Assembly (NCBI RefSeq): GCF_002002865.1
Contig: NZ_CP019508.1
Coordinates: 620,001 to 684,000 of the forward strand
Length of the DNA: 64,000 nt
Direction of reading: 5' to 3'
Source of the DNA: Brevundimonas sp. LM2
GTDB taxonomy: Bacteria; Pseudomonadota; Alphaproteobacteria; Caulobacterales; Caulobacteraceae
Positions 1-7,798 of the stretch are shown here, in pieces (the first letter of the stretch is position 1; each line of letters starts with the position of its first letter). A program made the position numbers and the translations under genes. The notes beneath the pieces were generated by a model that saw only the letters and a program-made list of their open reading frames with translations, ran no database searches and had not been told where the DNA came from.

Positions 1-123
1 TCGACGACGGCGTGACCGGCAAGTTGCTGCGACGGGCCGCCGCGCCTCAATCCGGAACCGGAACTGCAGCGTTGCCATACCGTTCCAAACGATATCGATT
101 TTCGTAACCGTCCGGAGACTTCC

Positions 124-1362
124 ATGCGTCCGCTTCTTCTTGTTGCCTCATCCTCGCTGCTCGTGCTCGCCGCCGCCTGTGGAGCCAACGGCCAGACGGC
201 CCAGACGGCCCAGACGGAGGCTGAGGGCGCGCCCATCGAGTCGCGGCCCGCCAACGGCGTTGGCCAGACGCCGGCCTTCGAGGGCCAGACCCGCGCGCCG
301 GGCGTCCGCACCGAACAGGCGCTGTCGACGGCGGTGGTCGCCTCGAACCTGGTGCATCCCTGGGGCTTGGCCCTGCTGCCGGACGGCCGCTGGCTGGTGA
401 CCGAGCGGCCGGGCCGTCTGCGGATCATCAGCGCCGAGGGCCAGATCGGCGCGCCGATCAGCGGCCTGCCGGCCGTCGACGCGCGCGGTCAGGGGGGCCT
501 GCTGGACGTGGTCCTGTCGCCGACCTTCGCGAGCGACCGGACGATCTTCTGGAGCTATGCGGCGCCTCGGGACGGCGGCAATGCCACCTCGGTCGCGCGC
601 GGCCGCCTGTCCGACGACGGGACTTCGGTGACCGAGGTGCGGGTCATCTTCCGCGCCCTGCCGACCTATGACGGCGACAAGCATTTCGGCTCGTCCCTGG
701 CCTTCTCGCAGGACGGCAAGCTGTTCGTGACCCTGGGCGAGCGCTCGGACAAGCCGATGCGGCCGCAAGCCCAGCAGTTGGGCTCGCACATGGGCAAGGT
801 CATCCGCATCAATGCGGACGGATCGGTGCCCGAGGACAATCCCTTCGTCGGCCAGGCCGGGGCCCTGCCGGAGATCTGGTCGCTCGGGCACCGCAACGTC
901 CAGGGCATCGCGGTCCAGCCGGGCACGGGCGCGATCTGGACCATCGAACACGGCACCAAGGGCGGGGACGAGCTGAACCTGACCGAGGCCGGCAAGAACT
1001 ACGGCTGGCCGATCATCGCCTATGGCGTCGAATACCAGGGCGGGCCGATCAATGAGGGGATCACCGCGCGCGAAGGGCTGGAACAGCCGGACTACTACTG
1101 GGACCCGGTGATCGCGCCCGGCGGTCAGGCCTTCTACGCCGGGGCGATGTTCCCGGGCTGGGACGGCAACCTGCTGGTCGCGGGCCTCGGCAGCAAGTCG
1201 ATCAACCGACTGGTGCTCGAGGACGGCCGGGTCGTGGGAGAAGAGGCGCTGATCACCGACTTCGGCAAGCGGATCCGCGACGTGGCGGTGGGCGCGGACG
1301 GCGCGGTCTGGGCCATCACCGACGAGGAAGACGGTCAGCTGATCCGGATTTCCGCGCAATAG
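124..1362 (+). CDS. PQQ-dependent sugar dehydrogenase family lipoprotein
   Basis: Predicted periplasmic glucose/sorbosone dehydrogenase-like beta-propeller (412 aa) that would oxidise aldose sugars with PQQ. The N-terminus is a lipoprotein-type signal peptide ending LAAACG, with Cys19 as the likely lipidated residue, followed by a low-complexity stretch containing a short QTA repeat (9-bp DNA unit). Family landmarks are HPWGLALLPDG near residue 78 and SLGHRNVQGIAV followed by EHGTKGGDELN around residues 256-285. Length fits the family of about 350-420 aa. The ATG is preceded by a GGAG-type ribosome-binding site at 114-119. No PQQ biosynthesis genes are in the window, so cofactor source and substrate are unknown. 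Family assignment is firm, substrate is not. Confidence 0.9.
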   Translation: MRPLLLVASSSLLVLAAACGANGQTAQTAQTEAEGAPIESRPANGVGQTPAFEGQTRAPGVRTEQALSTAVVASNLVHPWGLALLPDGRWLVTERPGRLRIISAEGQIGAPISGLPAVDARGQGGLLDVVLSPTFASDRTIFWSYAAPRDGGNATSVARGRLSDDGTSVTEVRVIFRALPTYDGDKHFGSSLAFSQDGKLFVTLGERSDKPMRPQAQQLGSHMGKVIRINADGSVPEDNPFVGQAGALPEIWSLGHRNVQGIAVQPGTGAIWTIEHGTKGGDELNLTEAGKNYGWPIIAYGVEYQGGPINEGITAREGLEQPDYYWDPVIAPGGQAFYAGAMFPGWDGNLLVAGLGSKSINRLVLEDGRVVGEEALITDFGKRIRDVAVGADGAVWAITDEEDGQLIRISAQ

Positions 1363-1371
1363 GACCGCCGA

Positions 1372-1547
1372 GGCGAGGCGGACTCTCCGCCGCCTCGCCG
1401 AACGTCGATTCAAGATGTGGTTTCTGTGGACGGAGTGAGTCGCACATCTTGCGTCCCTTAAGGGCTAGTTTACGATTAGTTGTGGCTCGGGAGACCCGAT
1501 CGGGGATTTAGGCGCCACATCTTGAATCGCTCGACCCGGAGGGTGTC
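1372..1547 (+). promoter_or_regulatory. gcrA upstream region with inverted repeat, CtrA-like site and GANTC cluster
   Basis: A GC-rich hairpin (1372-1381 with 1390-1399) may end the upstream gene, although no T tract follows. A perfect 14-bp inverted repeat lies at 1407-1420 (GATTCAAGATGTGG) and 1515-1528, with a third nine-base copy of the core, CACATCTTG, at 1443-1451. TTAA-N7-TTTA at 1458-1472 is one mismatch from the CtrA consensus TTAA-N7-TTAA. Four GANTC sites fall at 1381, 1407, 1437 and 1524. The ribosome-binding site GGAGGG is at 1538-1543. In Caulobacter, gcrA is known to be controlled by CtrA and DnaA. Their action here is inferred, and I saw no good DnaA box. Confidence 0.6.
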
Positions 1548-2063
1548 ATGACTGCAGGCTGGACCGAAGATCGTGTCGGCGCGCTGAAGAAGCTGTGGCT
1601 GGAAGGCCAATCGGCCTCGCAGATCGCCAAACAGCTGGGTGGCGGCGTCACCCGCAACGCCGTCATCGGCAAGGTGCACCGCCTCGGCCTGTCGGGTCGC
1701 GCGACCCCTTCCCAGCCGGCCCGCACCTCCACCTTCCGGCCCGCGCGCACGCGCACCACGCCCCCGGCCCAGCCGTCCGCCCCGCGCCGCATCGAGGCCG
1801 TCCAGCCCGCGCCGCGGCCCGTCGTGACCACGCCCAGCCTGCCGGCCGTGGCCGAGATGGCCGGCACGGCGACAGTAATGACCCTGGGGGCTCACATGTG
1901 CAAATGGCCGATCGGCGACCCGTCCTCGACCGAGTTCAGCTTCTGCGGCCGCCGCGCCTCGGAGGGCGTCTATTGCCAGGAACACGCCCGCGTCGCCTAC
2001 CAGCCGCAGATGAAACGTGGCGGCAAGGAAGAACTGGCCCGCAGCCTGCGGCGTTACATCTAA
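1548..2063 (+). CDS. gcrA: GcrA family cell-cycle transcriptional regulator
   Basis: GcrA is the S-phase cell-cycle regulator of Caulobacterales. It binds sigma-70 RNA polymerase and acts at promoters carrying CcrM-methylated GANTC sites. The N-terminus (WTEDRVGALKKLWLEG, then SASQIAKQLGG and TRNAVIGKVHRLGL, residues 4-55) is the characteristic GcrA helix-turn-helix. A Pro/Ala/Arg-rich linker follows (about 56-100). The C-terminal part (about 110-171) includes CKWPIGDP and FCGRRASEGVYCQEHARVAY. The length of 171 aa matches the family. The start is an ATG spaced correctly behind GGAGGG. The upstream region carries likely cell-cycle control sites, described separately. Confidence 0.96.
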   Translation: MTAGWTEDRVGALKKLWLEGQSASQIAKQLGGGVTRNAVIGKVHRLGLSGRATPSQPARTSTFRPARTRTTPPAQPSAPRRIEAVQPAPRPVVTTPSLPAVAEMAGTATVMTLGAHMCKWPIGDPSSTEFSFCGRRASEGVYCQEHARVAYQPQMKRGGKEELARSLRRYI

Positions 2064-2279
2064 GCGAAGAAACGCGCTAACGCTCGCGACGCGGTCGCTC
2101 GCTGCTTGAGCGCGTGATTTCGGGCGCCATCTTTCGCGACGCGGTCTCTCGCTGCGAGAGCGAGGCGCTCGTCGCTTGTCATCCCCGCGCAGGCGGGGAG
2201 GCATCCGCCCCGGGGGCTCGCCCCGGGATCGGGGCGGGGCTGCGGTTATCCGGGTTGACGCAGCCCCAAACCCCGCGCT
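2064..2279. repeat. Intergenic repeat and hairpin cluster between gcrA and the galactosidase gene
   Basis: This convergent gap holds a 22-bp direct repeat with one mismatch at 2084-2105 and 2134-2155. It also holds a hairpin with stem CCCCGC/GCGGGG at 2183-2188 and 2193-2198, and a nested GC-rich palindrome whose outer arms are CCGCCCCG (2205-2212) and CGGGGCGG (2230-2237). The ATCCCCGC...GCGGGGA hairpin resembles dispersed intergenic repeats common in alphaproteobacteria. It probably serves as a bidirectional terminator or REP-like element. No gene is visible. Confidence 0.6.
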
Positions 2280-4214
2280 TCAGCGCAGCAGGGCGGCGTC
2301 CCCCCACACCACGGGAAGCGCGGCGACAGCCTCTCCCTCGGCGCGCACCACCATCTCCAGGATCGCCACGTCGCGGATGTCGACGTCCAGCGCCTGAGGC
2401 GCGGCGCCGAACGCCTGCGGCTCCGAGCGCGCCAGAAGCCTCCCGTCGCCATAGATCAGGAAGGTGACGGGCCGCTCCCGCGACACCGCGCTGTCGTCGA
2501 TCCCCACGCGGGCGGTCAAACGCGCATAGCCGTGGTTGCGGACCTCGAGCCGGGAGTTGGCCAGGGCGCCGATGCCGCTGTCGAACCGCGTCCCGGCGAT
2601 GCGCAGCGGCTCTCCGAAGGGGGAGCGGTCCGCCTGGGCGCCGCCGAACCCGCCGTACTGGGGATGCTCGCCCGACCCGCGGGTTCCCTGCCAGCCGATG
2701 ACGCCGCGATGAATGGCGGGATCGTGCTGCGGGGTCGTGACGCCGTCCTCGGCCGGGTTCACATCGCCGGGCACCTCCGACACATAGAGGCCGTCGGGCA
2801 GGGCGCGGGCCCCGGACGCGCGGAACACCAGCGTCTGGCGCGGTTCGAGGCGGAAGGCCGTCTCCCCTGTGAAGGTCTGCCGCTCGCCGGTCCAGAGATC
2901 CGTCAGGCTCACCTCGGCATCGTCGCGGAACTTCAGATGTCGGGCGCTGAGCTGCGTCTCGATGGCGGCCAGGCCGCGATTGAAGATCGCCACGCCCTTG
3001 TCGCCGTCCGCCAGGGTCTTGACGAAGATCTGCAACTCGCTGGACTGATAGGCCGGGACCGCCTGATGCCCGGCGGGATCCTGGTTGAGGGCGACGAGGC
3101 CGGGGTTTCCGAACAGGGCGATCTGCTCGGGGGTCGCCTTGCGGAGGTCGTAGCCGATGATCAGGGGGGCGTTCAGGATGGCCCACAGCGCGAAATGCGA
3201 GCGCGCCTCGGTCATGTGGGCGGCGTCGAAATCGCCCGAGCCCACGAACAGCATGTCCGGGTCGTTCCAGGATCCCGGCCCGGCATAGAGGGCGCGGGTC
3301 GACACCGTGTCCAGATTGGTCAGCATCCGCGTCCACTGCGGCGTGATGTCGTCGCTGGTGCGCGAGAGGTTGCCCAGGTTCTTGCCCCAGGCCCGCACGT
3401 TCGACGAGCCCCACAGGCAGACCGAGAACAGATAGTCCCCGTCGGGATTGTGGTCGTGCAGCGCCTGTCCGACCTCTTCGTACAACGCCTGCACGGCGGC
3501 GATGTCGGTGCGGCCCAGGGCGTTCATGTCGATCAGCGGCGGAAATTCGCGGTAGTGATCCTGGCGGACATGGTCGGTGTCGGCCGCCAGCCCGCGGATG
3601 CCGCAGCCGTCCACCTTGATCAGGTCGAAGCCCCATTCCGCGAAATACAGCCGGATGTCCTGGTCGACATGGCCATGCAGGCCCACCTCCCGCTCCGCGA
3701 CCGTGCCCTCGGGCTGGTTGGCGAAATTGGGGGTATAGACCTGGCCGCACGAGTTGCGCCCGATGTCGGAATAGATGCCCGCCCGCAGCCCCATGGCGTG
3801 CAGTCGGTCCGTCAATGGGCGGAAGCTGGTCTGATCGCCTGGGCCCACGATGGCCGACGGAAAATTGTCGGTGCGGATGACCATCCGGCCGTCCGACTGT
3901 CGCCGTTTCAGCCACCAGCCGTCGTCGATATTGACGTGGCGATAGCCCCGGGCGGCCAGGCCGGTGTCGACCAGGATCGTCGCGGAGGCCATGATCTTCT
4001 CTTCGTCGATGTCGCTGTAGAAGGCGTTCCAACTGTTCCAGCCCATCGGCGGCACGGGGGCCGCCCCCCGGGTGTTGGCGCTCCAGCGGCCGGTCGGGGC
4101 CAGCGGGTCCGTCTGGGCGGCCGCGACGCCCGGCGTCAGCAGGGCCAGCCCCGCCGCCAGCGCCACGAAGCGCCGGCGCAGGCTCGGACCGACGCGGTTC
4201 GGGAGAGGGCGCAT
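2280..4214 (-). CDS. Secreted GH27 alpha-galactosidase with C-terminal NPCBM-like domain
   Basis: Predicted exported glycoside hydrolase (644 aa) that removes alpha-galactosyl residues from oligosaccharides. A Sec signal peptide (RRRFVALAAGLALLTPGVAAA) covers about residues 10-33. The catalytic barrel starts at PPMGWNSWNAFYSD. The expected nucleophile is Asp202 in IKVDGCG, and the acid/base region is SWNDPDMLFVGSGD. After the antiparallel beta domain, the last 150 residues resemble an NPCBM carbohydrate-binding module (RFDSGIGALANSRLEV). I chose the ATG at 4214 because it puts the signal peptide at the N-terminus; an in-frame ATG at 4268 would add 18 residues without a signal-like sequence. 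The gene lies downstream of apaG on the same strand. Confidence 0.92.
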   Translation of the reverse strand: MRPLPNRVGPSLRRRFVALAAGLALLTPGVAAAQTDPLAPTGRWSANTRGAAPVPPMGWNSWNAFYSDIDEEKIMASATILVDTGLAARGYRHVNIDDGWWLKRRQSDGRMVIRTDNFPSAIVGPGDQTSFRPLTDRLHAMGLRAGIYSDIGRNSCGQVYTPNFANQPEGTVAEREVGLHGHVDQDIRLYFAEWGFDLIKVDGCGIRGLAADTDHVRQDHYREFPPLIDMNALGRTDIAAVQALYEEVGQALHDHNPDGDYLFSVCLWGSSNVRAWGKNLGNLSRTSDDITPQWTRMLTNLDTVSTRALYAGPGSWNDPDMLFVGSGDFDAAHMTEARSHFALWAILNAPLIIGYDLRKATPEQIALFGNPGLVALNQDPAGHQAVPAYQSSELQIFVKTLADGDKGVAIFNRGLAAIETQLSARHLKFRDDAEVSLTDLWTGERQTFTGETAFRLEPRQTLVFRASGARALPDGLYVSEVPGDVNPAEDGVTTPQHDPAIHRGVIGWQGTRGSGEHPQYGGFGGAQADRSPFGEPLRIAGTRFDSGIGALANSRLEVRNHGYARLTARVGIDDSAVSRERPVTFLIYGDGRLLARSEPQAFGAAPQALDVDIRDVAILEMVVRAEGEAVAALPVVWGDAALLR

Positions 4215-4302
4215 GAACGGCTCCATCGGCGCGACGGCGCCCGGGGTCAGACCTTGGCCGGTTCGCAAATGTCTGACAATATCCCGCGTCGTCGCCTGGG
4301 CC

Positions 4303-4707
4303 TCAGTTCAGCACCCGTCCCTCGGGCACGTCGAGGCTGAAGGTCGGGATGGTGGCCTCGAACGAGCGGCCGGCGGCGTCGGTCATGGTATAGGCCCCGG
4401 CCATCAGGCCCGACGGAGTCGGCAGGGGGCAGCCCGAGGCGTAGGAATAGCTGTCGCCCGGCGCGATCAACGGCTGTTCGCCGACGACGCCGGGACCGCC
4501 GACCGTCTCCACATGGCCCGTGCCGTCGGTGATGATCCAGCGGCGCGCCATCAGCTGAACGGCCTGCGAGCCCCGGTTCTCGATCTCGACCTGATAGGCC
4601 CAGACCCAGCGCCCCTCGTCGGGATCGGACTGGCCGGCCAGATAGGCGGGGCGGACGCGAACGATCACGCCTTCGGTCTCGGCTTCGTAGGGGCGACTGT
4701 CATGCAT
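4303..4707 (-). CDS. apaG: ApaG domain protein
   Basis: ApaG is a small fibronectin-III-like beta-sandwich protein (134 aa here, about 125 in Escherichia coli) linked genetically to cobalt resistance and magnesium efflux; its biochemical role is unsettled. Recognisable family segments are GRWVWAYQVEIENRG, QLMARRWIITDGTG, VVGEQPLIAPGDSYSYASG and MAGAYTMTDAAGRSFEATIP. It is not next to ksgA and apaH, its usual partners in enterobacteria. The next gene downstream on the same strand is the galactosidase, 88 bp away, with no obvious terminator between. Confidence 0.93.
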   Translation of the reverse strand: MHDSRPYEAETEGVIVRVRPAYLAGQSDPDEGRWVWAYQVEIENRGSQAVQLMARRWIITDGTGHVETVGGPGVVGEQPLIAPGDSYSYASGCPLPTPSGLMAGAYTMTDAAGRSFEATIPTFSLDVPEGRVLN

Positions 4708-4831
4708 GGCCTATGGTCGCGCGGCAGAGAGGTGGTTTCAAGCGCGCTCAAGCAGCGCGCGATCGAGTCGTGCGCGATAGCGGTCCCGGCCGGACGTGCG
4801 TCCGGCAGCTTCCATGTGTATGGCGTGGAGC

Positions 4832-5869
4832 ATGACCCCAACCTTCCCGAACCTTGCCTTCCCGACCCCCGGCATCCTGCCCTGCCAGTCCATCGAGACC
4901 CTGATCGCCGGCGGCGCGATCGCCTCGGCCACCCCGTTCGACGTCGATCAGGTCCAGCCGGCCAGCCTGGACCTGCGCCTGTCCGAGCGGGCCTGGCGGG
5001 TCCGGGCCTCCTTCCTGCCCGGCCGCCGTCTGGTCGCCGACCGGATCGAGGACGTGTCGATGCATTCGATCGACCTGTCCGGCGGCTATGTGCTGGAGAA
5101 GGGCTGCGTCTACATCGCCCTGCTGCAGGAGCGTTTGAGCCTGCCGCCGGGCCTGATCGCCCGCGCCAACCCCAAGTCCTCGACCGGGCGGGTCGACGTG
5201 TTCGTGCGGCTGCTCACCGACCGGGGCGGATCCTTCGACGACGTGGACGAAGGCTATGAAGGGCCGCTGTATCTGGAGATCGCGCCCCAGACCTTCTCCA
5301 TCCTGGTCCGGCCGGGCACCCGGCTGAACCAGCTGCGGCTGAAGGCGGGGGAACCGCCGAAGCTGGAGACCCGCAGCGTCGGCGTCGATCTGCAGGGGGG
5401 CGACATCGTGGGCTTCCGCGGCCGCCGGCACGCCGGGGTGGTCGACCTCGACAAGATCGACGGCCACGACCCGAAGGATTTCTGGGAGCCCCTGGCCCTG
5501 CGCCGCGGCGAGCTGCTGCTGGACCCGGGCGAGTTCTACATCCTGGCCTCCAACGAGGCGGTCGAGATCCCGGTCGACCAGGCCGCCGAGATGACGCCGA
5601 TCGACCCCAGCGTGGGCGAGTTCCGGGTCCACTACGCCGGCTTCTTCGATCCCGGCTTCGGCACCGACGAGGCGCACGGGGCCGGATCCAAGGGCGTGCT
5701 GGAGGTCCGCACCCACGACACCCCCTTCCTGCTGGAGCACGGCCAGATCGTCGCCCGGCTGGTCTATGAGCCCCTGACCGAACGGCCGACGCGGCTGTAT
5801 GGCGAGGGCGGCAGCCACTACCAGCGGCAGGGGCTGAAGCTGTCGAAGCATTTCCGGACGTGGGGGTAG
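4832..5869 (+). CDS. dcd: 2'-deoxycytidine 5'-triphosphate deaminase, long alphaproteobacterial form
   Basis: Predicted dCTP deaminase, which converts dCTP to dUTP for thymidylate synthesis in the cytosol. At 345 aa it is the long form typical of alphaproteobacteria, about twice the enterobacterial Dcd, and looks like two fused dUTPase-like folds. The first half has QPASLDLRLSERAWRV and ARANPKSSTGRVDVF (about residues 36-125), where the SSTGR segment matches the nucleotide-binding motif of the family. The second half repeats the fold, with VGEFRVHYAGFFDPGFG and HGQIVARLVYEPL. The ATG at 4832 begins the conserved sequence. GGAG lies very close to it, and in-frame ATGs at 4814 and 4820 are alternatives. 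Confidence 0.88.
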   Translation: MTPTFPNLAFPTPGILPCQSIETLIAGGAIASATPFDVDQVQPASLDLRLSERAWRVRASFLPGRRLVADRIEDVSMHSIDLSGGYVLEKGCVYIALLQERLSLPPGLIARANPKSSTGRVDVFVRLLTDRGGSFDDVDEGYEGPLYLEIAPQTFSILVRPGTRLNQLRLKAGEPPKLETRSVGVDLQGGDIVGFRGRRHAGVVDLDKIDGHDPKDFWEPLALRRGELLLDPGEFYILASNEAVEIPVDQAAEMTPIDPSVGEFRVHYAGFFDPGFGTDEAHGAGSKGVLEVRTHDTPFLLEHGQIVARLVYEPLTERPTRLYGEGGSHYQRQGLKLSKHFRTWG

Positions 5870-5982
5870 GGAAGAGGGTGGCTGTGGCGGGTGGCTAGTG
5901 GTCGATGCGGTCACCGCCTTTGCCGTATGAGCCACGGCCTTTGACCCTGCAGTCACCAGCCACCAGCCACCAGCCACCAGCC
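5870..5982. repeat. Intergenic inverted and tandem repeat between convergent genes
   Basis: The gap between convergent dcd and the MFS gene contains four perfect copies of the 7-bp unit CACCAGC at 5954-5981. On the other side is an imperfect reverse-complement arm rich in GGTGGCT at 5876-5901. A transcript from either strand could fold the two arms together, so the element may act as a bidirectional terminator or be a dispersed repeat. No coding sequence is visible. Confidence 0.55.
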
Positions 5983-7278
5983 TCACACTAGCTTGTCGGC
6001 CTTCCTCAGCCCCGGGAACAGCTTGGCCCACAGGCCCGTCGCCGCCAGGGCCCCGACGCCGCCGAACACCGCCGCCCCGATGGGTCCCAGGAAACGCACC
6101 ATGACGCCGGAATAGGCCTCGCCCAGCTCGTTGGAGGCGCCGATGAACAGCATGGATACCGACGACACCCGGCCGCGCATGTGGTCGGGCGTCGACAGCT
6201 GGATCAGGGTCTGGCGGATGTTGACGCTGATCATGTCGGCCATGCCGCCGACGAACAGGGCCGCCGCGCTGATCCAGACGATCTTCGACAGGCCGAAGAC
6301 GATGGTGCAGATCCCGAACACGGCCACCGAGGCGAACATCAGCAGGCCCCCCTTGCCGGGGATCGGATAGCGGGCCAGCACCAGGGCCATGGTGAAGGCC
6401 CCGCCCCCGAAGGCCGCGCGCAGCAGGCCGAACCCTTCCGGACCGACCTGCAGGATGTCGCGCGCGAAGATCGGCGTCAGCAGGGCCACGCCGGCGAACA
6501 GGACCACGATCAGGTCCAGCGAGATGGCCCCCAGCACGATCTTGGTGTCCCAGACGTATTTCAGCCCATCCTTGACCGACTGCCACCGGCCGACGCCCCC
6601 CTCGATCGGGGCGGGCTTGCCGCTCGTGCGGATGATCAGGAAACAGACCAGCCCCAGGGCGAACAGCCCCAGCGACACGCCATAGGCCAGGGGCACGGAG
6701 AAGCCGACGATGACGCCGCCCAGGGCCGGCCCGGCGATGGCCCCGGTCTGGAAGGCGATCGACTGGGCGGCGATGGCGCGGGGCAGGGCGGGGCGGCCGA
6801 CCACCATGGGCAGGAAGGCCTGGCTGGCCGGGGCCAGGAAGGCCCGCGACGCCCCGAATCCGACGGCCACCGCCAGCAGGCCCCACAGCGGCGGATTGCC
6901 GTGGAGCGCCATGGCCAGGAAGGCGGCGGCGCAGGTGCCCTCGGCGACGATGGCCAGGGAGACGGTGCGCTTGCGGTCGCGCCGGTCCGCCATCTCGCCC
7001 GCCGGCAGGGTCAGGGCCAGCAGGGGGATGAACTGGGCCAGGCCGACGAGGCCCAGATACAGGCTGGCCTCGGCGATCGGATGGTCCCGGCGCGCGATCT
7101 CATAGACCTGCCACAGCAGGGCCGAGGACTGGATCTGGATCGCCAGAACGGCCGCCAGCCGGCCTAGCCAGATCAGGCGGAAGTCGTTGATCTTCCACGG
7201 ATTGGTACCGTGGGCCTCGAGCGCCGCCTTGGCATTCGGCCCGGTGATCGGCTCGGGAGCCTCAGGTGCGTCGGTCAT
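5983..7278 (-). CDS. MFS transporter (EntS/MFS_3-like)
   Basis: Predicted inner-membrane major facilitator of 431 aa with about 12 transmembrane helices. The start (WKINDFRLIWLGRLAAVLAI), the loop-2 motif GEMADRRDRKRT and the overall spacing resemble the MFS_3 / enterobactin-exporter-like branch. Substrate unknown. I took the ATG at 7278 (MTDAPEAPEP) because the longer frame reads antisense-like sequence before it. This start lies inside the end of the upstream cupin gene (17-bp overlap), so the two are probably co-transcribed and translationally coupled. Confidence 0.9.
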   Translation of the reverse strand: MTDAPEAPEPITGPNAKAALEAHGTNPWKINDFRLIWLGRLAAVLAIQIQSSALLWQVYEIARRDHPIAEASLYLGLVGLAQFIPLLALTLPAGEMADRRDRKRTVSLAIVAEGTCAAAFLAMALHGNPPLWGLLAVAVGFGASRAFLAPASQAFLPMVVGRPALPRAIAAQSIAFQTGAIAGPALGGVIVGFSVPLAYGVSLGLFALGLVCFLIIRTSGKPAPIEGGVGRWQSVKDGLKYVWDTKIVLGAISLDLIVVLFAGVALLTPIFARDILQVGPEGFGLLRAAFGGGAFTMALVLARYPIPGKGGLLMFASVAVFGICTIVFGLSKIVWISAAALFVGGMADMISVNIRQTLIQLSTPDHMRGRVSSVSMLFIGASNELGEAYSGVMVRFLGPIGAAVFGGVGALAATGLWAKLFPGLRKADKLV

Positions 7279-7798
7279 GTTTGGGGTAGGGCGTTCCGTC
7301 TCGGTGAAAATATTGTTCCGACCCGGCGGGCAGGACCATGTCGATGTCGGGATAGTCGCAGGCGTCGGTGGTCTTCGAGCGCGTGCCCACTTCCAGCAGA
7401 ACGGCTTCTGAACCCGATCGGTTCTCGATCTTGTGTCCATTCGGCACGCCGGCCTTGAAACCGGCGCAGTCCCCGGCGCGCAGCAGGGTCTCGCCGTCGT
7501 CCTCGACCAGCACGACCTCGCCGGACAGGACGGTGACGAACTCGTCCTCCGTCGCGTGCCAGTGGCGCTGACTGGACCAGGCCCCGGCCGGAAGGCGCAG
7601 AAGATTGACCCCGAACTGACTCAGCCCCGCCGCGTCGCCCAGCCGCCAGCGCCGTCGCGGCAGGCAGGGTCCTGCGTGTTCGTCCGGATAGGTGGTGCCG
7701 TGCCCCGTGGGTGCGGCGTCGAGGTCGATCTTCGGCAGGACGGTCCCCTTTTCGACGTGGTCGCGTCCCCCTAAAGCATGACCGTATGAGCGCCGCAT
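7262..7798 (-). CDS. Cupin domain protein
   Basis: Single-domain cupin of about 178 aa or shorter. Cupin motif 1 is visible as HWHATEDEFVTVLSGEVVLVEDDGE, and motif 2 as GDCAGFKAGVPNGHKIENRS. The two histidines and the glutamate of motif 1 could bind a metal ion. The C-terminus (SEQYFHRDGTPYPK) is typical of small stand-alone cupins in proteobacteria. Function unknown. The only in-frame ATG is at 7798, inside the 5' end of divergent dapE. A non-ATG start nearer LPKIDLDAAP (CTG at 7738, preceded by a GGGG-type site) would avoid that overlap. It is probably in an operon with the downstream MFS gene. Confidence 0.8.
   Translation of the reverse strand: MRRSYGHALGGRDHVEKGTVLPKIDLDAAPTGHGTTYPDEHAGPCLPRRRWRLGDAAGLSQFGVNLLRLPAGAWSSQRHWHATEDEFVTVLSGEVVLVEDDGETLLRAGDCAGFKAGVPNGHKIENRSGSEAVLLEVGTRSKTTDACDYPDIDMVLPAGSEQYFHRDGTPYPKHDRRT

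Noticed and set aside
1480..1490. DnaA box in the gcrA upstream region
   Set aside because: TGTGGCTCG and two other TGTGG sites match the nine-base DnaA consensus in only five or six positions.
5954..5981. Possible CRISPR-like repeat
   Set aside because: The CACCAGC units are contiguous 7-mers with no spacers and no cas genes nearby.
4748..6886. A 712-codon minus-strand frame across dcd and the MFS gene
   Set aside because: It runs through two convincing genes in other frames and through the intergenic repeat, and it has no recognisable family.
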